The position numbers were made by a program, and so were the translations under genes. From positions 62,001-126,000 of the forward strand of contig NZ_LGIA01000149.1 of the NCBI RefSeq assembly GCF_001270965.1: a stretch of DNA of 64,000 nt, given 5' to 3'. Below the pieces are notes generated by a model, which saw only the letters and a list, made by a program, of their open reading frames with translations, made no database searches and was not told the DNA's origin. The stretch is from Sunxiuqinia dokdonensis. GTDB lineage: Bacteria; Bacteroidota; Bacteroidia; Bacteroidales; Prolixibacteraceae. Of the stretch, positions 17,803-23,806 are shown one piece after another (within the stretch, counting starts at the first letter, position 1; each line of letters opens with the position of its first letter).

Positions 17803-19296
17803 TCAGATTCCGTTCACGGACAGCGGATCGTCCACGCGGCCCATAAACAAGATGGCGCCGGTGCTTTTTTCCCGAATCAGGAATAAGAACGGGCGGTTGG
17901 CAAAGAAACGAACCGGCTCAACAGGCTTAGCATGGCGGGCAGATCCAATTAGGATGACAGATGTTGCGGCAGCCGCCTCGGTTCCTTCTTCATTCACTTC
18001 AACAAAGGTTTTTTGCCTGATGCTGGAAACAAACAAATCATCATCGGAGATCTTGTTGAAGCCTCCTGAAAATATCTTCCCTAAACCCGATTTTCTTGTC
18101 GGTTCATCGAGCAAGAAATCGTTTTCCAGTTTGAAGCGTGGCAATTTCAACCAGACTTTCTGCCGCTGCGTATGGCTCAAGGCATACTCCCATTTTTCCT
18201 GATCCAGATCGTTGATGAGTTGATTGAGATCCTTGCCGTTTGAAGGGAGAACCGCCACCATGCTGAACGCCCGGTTTCCATAATCCAGTTCAACCAGTTG
18301 CAAGTGTTCATCGCTGAAATAAGACAGGAACGAAGTCTGCTCCATCATATGCACCTTTTTCTTTTGGCCCTTGGTTTTGGTAAAGGTGTCCGGTTTTGTT
18401 TTCTTCTCGTCAAACTTGACGTCTTGCTGCCATTTGCTTTTGAAATAGACGGCATTGACCAAGTACATCATCAGATCGTCGGGCATGGAAGCGCCAACGA
18501 TTTGCGTGATCCGATTGTTCGTTTGATCGGCCACCCAGTTGTTAATGGTGCCAGCGGCCTTGGGATCATTAAAGTCAAGCGCCTGCACCTCCGCGTCAAA
18601 ATAGGCTTTGCCGATCTCGACAAAATCTTTTTTAACCGAAAAGCGATCCCGATACCAAATCGAATTGGCTACGGCAAGCTCGGTTGTCGGGTCAACCTTC
18701 AACAAAGCCCCGGCTATCTTCTGGTAATATTCATTGATTTCCGCCTCGGAATAATCGGCCAGCCCAAGTGCCTGAATCATATCGTTACGGGTACTGCCCG
18801 ACGCGCCGTTGTAAAGCATGCCAAGCACCAGATTCAGGCTGAAAGGAGAGAAAAACGCATTGTCGCCCTCCTGCCTGGCCACTTCCCGAAAGAATTGAAA
18901 GGCCAAACGGTTGTCGGCCTTCGCTTTCTCTTGCTGTTGGCTGGTCAGCTTAATGGCCTGCGCCGGCTGAAGCCCCTTCGTCAGCTCATCTTCCACCATC
19001 ACACAGTTGAGCTGCGGGCCCTCAACCGCCATTTCCTGATCCTCAAAACCCAAATACTGAAACCGCAAAGTTGCATTTTCGGGAACGTCGATGGCATACT
19101 TCCCATCCATATCCGACACAACGCCGGTGCTTGTGCCTTTAATCATCACGGTAACACCAATCAAGGGCTCGCCCGAGTCGTTGGTTACGATGCCCGAAAC
19201 AGTACGTGTTTCTGCTGTTTCCTGGGCTTGCAAAGTCATGTTCGCCAGACAAAACACTGCTACGGCGAGAAGGAATACGGTTAATCGACTTTTCAT
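17803..19296 (-). CDS. Serpin with N-terminal CarboxypepD_reg-like domain
   Basis: A 497-residue exported protein. It has a signal peptide (MKSRLTVFLLAVAVFCLA), then a carboxypeptidase-regulatory-like beta-sandwich (about residues 30-105: VSGIVTNDSGEPLIGVTV, DMDGKYAIDVPE), then a full serpin domain from about residue 125 to the end. The serpin hinge reads EEGTEAAAATS, the small-residue pattern required for inhibitory serpins, and FFANRPFLFLI and GAILFMGRV mark the C-terminal strands. It is therefore predicted to trap a serine or cysteine protease outside the cytoplasm. I start at the ATG at 19296, which overlaps the upstream stop by 4 bases, indicating co-translation with the preceding gene. 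Confidence 0.9.
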   Translation of the reverse strand: MKSRLTVFLLAVAVFCLANMTLQAQETAETRTVSGIVTNDSGEPLIGVTVMIKGTSTGVVSDMDGKYAIDVPENATLRFQYLGFEDQEMAVEGPQLNCVMVEDELTKGLQPAQAIKLTSQQQEKAKADNRLAFQFFREVARQEGDNAFFSPFSLNLVLGMLYNGASGSTRNDMIQALGLADYSEAEINEYYQKIAGALLKVDPTTELAVANSIWYRDRFSVKKDFVEIGKAYFDAEVQALDFNDPKAAGTINNWVADQTNNRITQIVGASMPDDLMMYLVNAVYFKSKWQQDVKFDEKKTKPDTFTKTKGQKKKVHMMEQTSFLSYFSDEHLQLVELDYGNRAFSMVAVLPSNGKDLNQLINDLDQEKWEYALSHTQRQKVWLKLPRFKLENDFLLDEPTRKSGLGKIFSGGFNKISDDDLFVSSIRQKTFVEVNEEGTEAAAATSVILIGSARHAKPVEPVRFFANRPFLFLIREKSTGAILFMGRVDDPLSVNGI

Positions 19297-19916
19297 TTTA
19301 TTGGATTCCATAGGTTATTCTTATTGTTTTCCTTCGCCATTGCACTCACGATGGCATTAATCATCCATTTTTCTCCAAATTCGTCAGTCATTTTCCGGAT
19401 ATAAGAATCCGCCAACGGAAACAAAGACGTCAAGTCATATTTCCATTCGCCATTTTCTTTATTAAAATGCACGGAATAGGGTGATTCAATTTGGTCAAGC
19501 AACAGCTTTCCTTGCGCAGAATTTTGATCGACATTCACTTGCCCGATCATCAAACTTCCTTGGTTTTGTTTACCAATCATACCATTATTTATGGCGTAAG
19601 TTAACAAGGATTGACCGTCAAATTCCAGAATATCCTCTTTAGGAACCATAACCCTTACTGTCAATACCATGACTCTGTCGAAAATCGGAAGGGATTCGAT
19701 CGTCAATGAATCAGCATTTTTCGCTAATTCCTGTAAGTCTCCGTAGTAGTCGATTGAATGACTGTCAACAAATTTAATGGCTTCCTCACCATTCTCCGCT
19801 AGCAGAAAGTGACGATAACGATCAAAACAGGTTCGTATCAGTTCCTCATCATTCGCTTGTGCATAGATCGAAACCGTTAGGATCAGGAAATAGGTCGTCG
19901 TCAGTATTATTTTCAT
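19293..19916 (-). CDS. Secreted protein of unknown function, coupled to the serpin gene
   Basis: A 207-residue protein with a signal peptide (MKIILTTTYFLILTVSIYAQ) and no lipobox. The mature part (CFDRYRHFLLAENGEEAIKF, WKYDLTSLFPLADSYIRKM) is compatible with an NTF2/SnoaL-like alpha-beta fold, but I do not recognise a named family. Its stop overlaps the serpin start codon (ATGA), so the two proteins are made together and may act together in the periplasm or at the surface. Function is not assigned. Confidence 0.7.
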   Translation of the reverse strand: MKIILTTTYFLILTVSIYAQANDEELIRTCFDRYRHFLLAENGEEAIKFVDSHSIDYYGDLQELAKNADSLTIESLPIFDRVMVLTVRVMVPKEDILEFDGQSLLTYAINNGMIGKQNQGSLMIGQVNVDQNSAQGKLLLDQIESPYSVHFNKENGEWKYDLTSLFPLADSYIRKMTDEFGEKWMINAIVSAMAKENNKNNLWNPIK

Positions 19917-20030
19917 TTATTTTTCTTATTTGTGCCAGATATAAGATATTGCCTGTACTTGTTTTTTATCCCACCACACGACAGGATTTGCGCGGAAGCG
20001 GGGCCAGGGAAATTGCAGCTTGTTGGCTTT

Positions 20031-20063
20031 ACTGAGCGGGTGACTCGAAGTCACCCGCTCAGT
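20031..20063. repeat. Perfect 15-bp palindrome with a 3-nt loop
   Basis: 20031-20045 pairs perfectly with 20049-20063 around the loop CGA. No T-tract follows on either strand, so it is not a standard terminator. It sits between the serpin operon and the AT-rich small-gene operon and probably belongs to a mobile palindrome family. Confidence 0.7.
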
Positions 20064-20097
20064 GGCAGCTTCAAGATTGATCCAGCCGCAGCTAGCT

Positions 20098-20298
20098 TTA
20101 GACATATTCGGACAAGCTAGGTCTAGATGAGCGAGGTATTTCACCAGGATGAATGACAAACCAACAATCATTATTGATACAGAAATCATAAGCCACTAAT
20201 TGGTTTTTGTTGACTAATAGCGAGAACTTATTGTTTCCACTTTTAACTAAAAAGTAAATTGCTAATAAAGCAAAAAGTATAATAATTATCCATTTCAT
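20098..20298 (-). CDS. Small single-pass membrane protein (66 aa)
   Basis: A 66-residue frame with an N-terminal hydrophobic helix (MKWIIIILFALLAIYFLV) and a polar remainder (DFCINNDCWFVIHPGE) with two cysteines. It starts 6 bases after the stop of the 108-residue gene, in the same AT-rich operon. No family is recognised. It could be a membrane-anchored partner of the upstream proteins. Confidence 0.5.
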   Translation of the reverse strand: MKWIIIILFALLAIYFLVKSGNNKFSLLVNKNQLVAYDFCINNDCWFVIHPGEIPRSSRPSLSEYV

Positions 20299-20304
20299 AG
20301 ACTT

Positions 20305-20631
20305 CTAGAATTTAATAAATAGAAAAATCCAAGAAACCAAGAATAATAATAAACACAAATACTGTGTGTTTTTTGTAAATAGAGCACTGATTAGACCACT
20401 AATTAACCAGCCTCCCACTAAGCCTGCTAAAACAAAATACCATTTGATAAAGAAGAAAGCAGTGATTGCACTTCCAAAAATTGACAATAATCCAATTATT
20501 TTTAAAATGCTACTGTCTGAAGCAAACATTGAACCCATTGGCCACCCTCTTTGGATAGCATAGTTTTTATATGAAATGATTGTTACACCAGAAGTGTAGA
20601 GGGTCAAAAAGAAAAAATCTAAATTTGACAT
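20305..20631 (-). CDS. Small polytopic membrane protein (108 aa)
   Basis: A 108-residue protein with three predicted transmembrane helices (about residues 44-62, 64-83 and 92-108). It lies 6 bases downstream of the 122-residue gene and 6 bases upstream of the 66-residue gene on the same strand, so the three form a tight operon. No homologous family is recognised. Base composition is clearly more AT-rich than the flanking core genes. Confidence 0.55.
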   Translation of the reverse strand: MSNLDFFFLTLYTSGVTIISYKNYAIQRGWPMGSMFASDSSILKIIGLLSIFGSAITAFFFIKWYFVLAGLVGGWLISGLISALFTKNTQYLCLLLFLVSWIFLFIKF

Positions 20632-20637
20632 AGTCTT

Positions 20638-21003
20638 TTAGTTTTGTGTTGCTTTATTGATAATTCTTATTAGCAAATCCTTTATTTTTTCCATTTTTTC
20701 AGCAAAACCTATACTGAATGAATTCTGAGGGATACTAATTAAATCAAATTTACCAGTGTCTAAAAAATGATGGATTAGACTTTTGGAATATTCGATTTCT
20801 GTCAACATTTCCGATTTATTCATTTCGTTCATCATTTCAGTCAATCCCTTCTGCGCAGAAGCTAATAAATCCAAATTTTTATTGTTTTGAAATGCAAGTT
20901 CTAAAACCCTAAGTAGTTCTTTTGCTCTTAGTTCATTATTTTCTAAATGTTCTATTTCTTTATTGGTCTGAAATAGTAAGCTTTCAATTCTAATTTTTTC
21001 CAT
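20638..21003 (-). CDS. Helical protein of unknown function (121 aa)
   Basis: A soluble, strongly helical protein (MEKIRIESLLFQTNKEIEHL, LRVLELAFQNNKNLDLLASA). I start at the ATG at 21003. Upstream codons in the open frame run through the attC-like palindrome and would encode repeat sequence. It is the first gene of a three-gene operon with 6-base spacings. Its position directly after the G-TTATGGGG junction makes it the first gene of a possible second integron-type cassette. Confidence 0.55.
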   Translation of the reverse strand: MEKIRIESLLFQTNKEIEHLENNELRAKELLRVLELAFQNNKNLDLLASAQKGLTEMMNEMNKSEMLTEIEYSKSLIHHFLDTGKFDLISIPQNSFSIGFAEKMEKIKDLLIRIINKATQN

Positions 21004-21024
21004 ATTATCGTGTTTTTTATTATG

Positions 21025-21162
21025 CCCCATAACGGTCACTTGCAAGTTGTCGTTGCGGATTCCGAAGAGCGTCGGTGTCCGGGAGGACATGACGGTCAAG
21101 AAAGGAGCAGAGACAACGCATACTACTGCACCCGCAATGCAATTTGCAATTTATTACCACAC
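21025..21162 (-). repeat. attC-like recombination site at the end of a putative gene cassette
   Basis: On the minus strand, starting just after the stop of the nuclease-like gene, the order is GTGTGGTAAT (21162-21153), TTGCAAATTGCATTGCGG (21149-21132), about 73 bases, CCGCAACGACAACTTGCAA (21058-21040), and the junction GTTATGGGG (21033-21025). The two inner blocks are imperfect inverted repeats. The outer GTGTGGTAAT is complementary at 9 of 10 bases to GTTACCACAC (22060-22051) at the other end of the same gene, as expected if the segment circularised at G/TT. The length (about 130 bases) fits chromosomal-integron attC sites, but the core deviates from GTTRRRY. Confidence 0.5.
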
Positions 21163-21167
21163 GTTTT

Positions 21168-22037
21168 TTAATTTTTATTCATTTTTATATCGTCAATAAC
21201 TTCTATTCCTAATAGATTTTTTACACTCAATAGATTTTTAGGGAATTTTTTCTCAATAGCTAAAACTATCCTGCAATTTGGAATCTGGTCATTTACTTTT
21301 TGTTCAGCCTCTACTAAAGCTTTGTACTTTACGCACTGAAAAAGTCCCCTTAAAATGTCTTTTTCGTCGGATATTATTGATTTGGCTTCAACTCCAATAA
21401 TCTCCGATTTATATTCAAATATTACATCAATTGTGTCGGCAGAAGGAAACTGATATTCTGTTTTCCCATTTTGATTTTCTTTTAATCCAAAAATCTGAGG
21501 ATTCATAGCGAGATAGTTTTTGAATCTCAAATGGTATTCACTTTCTCCACTTTTCTCATACTTTTTTAGGGAATTAACTTCATTTGAAATTTTTGATTTT
21601 AATGGTTTAAGTCCAAGTTGCCTTAAAACCCAGTCCCACTTTTGATAAGAGTATATCTCTGATAGTAATTGGTTTACAAGTTCCTTTTTTTGATTTTTAC
21701 TTAATTTCTCAAAGTTTTTTGCTTCCAAGAACCAACCGATTCCTTCTCCTGGCAAATGATTTGATTTATTAACTACAATACTGTTTATTAAAGGAATTTT
21801 TCCCGTTTTATTTAATTCTTCCAAACTTCTTAATGCGTTTCCAATTGCTCCAAGAACAAAATTCAAATTCCGCGGATTTGGCATTTCCATTTCTGCAGCA
21901 AGGTCTGAATAGTAAATTGATTCTCTTGCTTTTGCTTGTCTAACCAAGATTGGCAATGCTATTCTTGCTCTTTGGATATACAGTTTGTCTCCTTGTAAGA
22001 ATTCTGCGTTAGATTTTTGTCCTGTTGGCTCTGTCAT
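21168..22037 (-). CDS. PD-(D/E)XK nuclease-like protein in a putative gene cassette
   Basis: A 289-residue protein. The N-terminal half looks like a DNA-binding helical region (IALPILVRQAKARESIYYSD, LNFVLGAIGNALRSLEEL). The C-terminal half has a pattern matching a PD-(D/E)XK core: TIDVIFEYKSEIIGVEAK, giving an Asp then Glu-x-Lys (EAK), followed by a helix FQCVKYKALVEAEQK and a strand IVLAIEKKFP. This suggests a DNA-cleaving or DNA-binding role such as restriction or another defence. Function is inferred from motif only. The gene is AT-rich, stands alone, and is bounded by inverted GTGTGGTAA sequences. Confidence 0.6.
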   Translation of the reverse strand: MTEPTGQKSNAEFLQGDKLYIQRARIALPILVRQAKARESIYYSDLAAEMEMPNPRNLNFVLGAIGNALRSLEELNKTGKIPLINSIVVNKSNHLPGEGIGWFLEAKNFEKLSKNQKKELVNQLLSEIYSYQKWDWVLRQLGLKPLKSKISNEVNSLKKYEKSGESEYHLRFKNYLAMNPQIFGLKENQNGKTEYQFPSADTIDVIFEYKSEIIGVEAKSIISDEKDILRGLFQCVKYKALVEAEQKVNDQIPNCRIVLAIEKKFPKNLLSVKNLLGIEVIDDIKMNKN

Positions 22038-22050
22038 GGTTTTTCAAAAT

Positions 22051-22060
22051 GTGTGGTAAC
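22051..22060 (-). other. Cassette 5-prime boundary, GTTACCACAC
   Basis: Fourteen bases upstream of the nuclease-like start codon. Inverted match (9 of 10) to the sequence just after that gene's stop codon, consistent with an attC-type crossover point. Confidence 0.45.
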
Positions 22061-22274
22061 TCTGTTGTCTGTGTAACAAAGCTATCTTTCATTTTTCCTT
22101 ATTTGGCTTGTTAGATGTAAATTCTTTATCTTATCAATTAAGATCATCAAGCGGATTTTTCACGTTTTTCAGGGTCTGTCTTCATTCCAAACAAAGTCAG
22201 ATGAAGGTGGCTTGGTTAATCTCGAGTTCGTCCAGCTATAGCTATTCGTGCTGTAGCGGGATGCGATCAAAAAA

Positions 22275-22398
22275 ACATCCAGACATTTTTAAAAAAGGTC
22301 TGGAGAGAATTTAAAATAGTCTAGACTTTTTTGAAAACATCTGGACTTTTTGAAAAACATCTAGACTTTTTTTGAAAACATCAGGACCTTTTTTAAAA
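22275..22398. repeat. Degenerate tandem array, about 20-bp unit
   Basis: About six imperfect units around the pattern ACATCTGGACTTTTTTGAAA, starting near 22275, 22296, 22317, 22337, 22357 and 22378. The last unit pairs with an inverted copy at 22399-22416, making a hairpin (aaaacatcagg with cctgatgtttt) that could end transcription of the HU pseudogene from the right. Confidence 0.7.
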
Positions 22399-22423
22399 TG
22401 GCCCTGATGTTTTCCGTGGTTGC

Positions 22424-22819
22424 CTAATGTCCGTTTTCGCTTATTCTGACAAAATCAGCAGTTTTCATGGCGGTTTTCAGCAGTTTGCCGGGCCGAAAGA
22501 CGACTTTAGCGCCTTCAATGTGGCTTTCGTTAAACTCTTCTTCGGTCTCGGTTGGCTCACTCTTGGCAATTACGCCCATCGAACCCAAATCTCCCAGATC
22601 GACCGTATAGCCGTCGTTGAGGGTTTCGGGTACGATTTGGAGGAATCCTTCAATGACCGAGAGGATATCCATTTCGTTCAGCGAAGAACGTTCTGCAATT
22701 TAGTGAGCGATAAACCGATGATTACGCAGCCCTTTCTAATTAATGGAAGCGTAGTACTTGGCTGGTGCTTCCCGATCGGACGGATTTTGCCGTGCGATCA
22801 CTTTGTAATTAATACTCAT
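22424..22819 (-). pseudogene. HU-family DNA-binding protein, broken by two in-frame stops
   Basis: The frame from ATG 22819 reads MSINYKVIARQNPSDREAPA, which is the start of Bacteroidota histone-like HU proteins of about 130-150 residues. It continues in the same frame to a normal C-terminus (TVDLGDLGSMGV, VVFRPGKLLK). Codon 28 is TAG (22738-22736) and codon 40 is TAA (22702-22700). No frameshift is needed, only these two stops. The 82-residue remnant beginning at MDILSV lacks the first helices and is unlikely to work. Confidence 0.8.
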
Positions 22820-23030
22820 TTTAATTATTGTTTAGATTTGATCAGATCAAGTTACGATAATCATTGTTTAGAATCAATTTAAACTAATAAACAGAATCAA
22901 CATGATGTATTCGGTGTGATTCCCGCTTGGAAGCCAGGTATAATCCGCGTTTCGGAAACTGCAGCAGAAAAAAGTGAGCAGTCGCAAGTATCTGTTTCGT
23001 CGGGTATCGGTATTGAGCAATTCGCTGGGA

Positions 23031-23710
23031 GATTCCGATCCGGCGGCTGACGGACGGAATGACGCTTTAGTCGTTGGCGATGAATGACGCTTTAGTCGTT
23101 GGTGATGAATGACGCTTTAGTCGTTGGCAACGAATGACGCGCTATCTGTTGGTTGGTGGTTGAACTCCCTCCCTTTTCAAAGGGAGGGCCGGGGTGGGTC
23201 ACGAAACAGCAGGCTGAAATCCGCTATGCCAGGAATTGGGCACGGAGCCAGTCGCCGGCAGATTCCGATCCGGCGGCTGACGGACGGAATGACGCTTTAG
23301 TCGTTGTCGATGAATGACGCATTAGTCGTTGGCGATGAATGACGCTTTAGCCGTTGGCAACGAATGACGCGCTATCTGTTGGTTGGTGGTTGAACTCCCT
23401 CCCTTTTCAAAGGGAGGGCCGGGGTGGGTCATGAAACAGCAGGTTGAAATCCGCCAAGCCAGGAATTGGGCACGGAGCCAGTCGCTGGCAGATTCCGATC
23501 CGGCGGCTGACGGACGGAATGACGCGTTAGTCGTTGTCGATGAATGACGCTTTGTTCGTTGGTAGGTGGCCAAACTCCCTCCCTTTTCAAAGGGAGGGCC
23601 GGGGTGGGTCACGAAACAGCAGGCTGAAATCCGCCAAGCCAGGAATTGGGCACGGAGCCAGTCGCTGGGAGATTCCGATCCGGCGGCTGACGGACGGAAT
23701 GACGCTACAA
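23031..23710. repeat. Large direct-repeat array containing REP-like palindromes
   Basis: Units begin at 23031, 23261, 23491 and 23671 (GATTCCGATCCGGCGGC), giving spacings of 230, 230 and 180 bases. Each full unit contains a 25-bp subrepeat (pattern GAATGACGCTTTAGTCGTTGG) two to four times, then a hairpin CTCCCTCCCTTTTCAAAGGG, then a conserved 3-prime part. The third unit lacks 50 bases, equal to two subrepeats. Open frames across the array are products of the repeat and not genes. Confidence 0.9.
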
Positions 23711-23743
23711 GGCCATGGGGTTTCAATCCTTAGAATCTGTGGT

Positions 23744-23773
23744 GAATAAAAAAGGAGGCCCGCAGACCTCCTT
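23744..23773 (-). terminator. Terminator of the TonB-dependent receptor gene
   Basis: On the minus strand a 7-bp AAGGAGG/CCTCCTT stem (23773-23767 with 23758-23752) is followed by a T-run complementary to 23752-23746. Confidence 0.85.
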
Positions 23774-23806
23774 CATTCAATTACTCACTAACTAAAATGT
23801 GAAAAC

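Noticed and set aside
19926-20189. 87-codon minus-strand frame
   Set aside because: It runs through the perfect palindrome at 20031-20063 and overlaps the 66-residue gene; its sequence (VTSSHPLS) is encoded by the palindrome itself.
22424-22819. Stop-codon readthrough or recoding in the HU-like gene
   Set aside because: Two different stop codons (TAG and TAA) occur 12 codons apart and no recoding signal is visible; a pseudogene is simpler.
23322-23726. 134-codon minus-strand frame in the repeat array
   Set aside because: Its internal repeats mirror the DNA repeats, and it has no domain or start signal.
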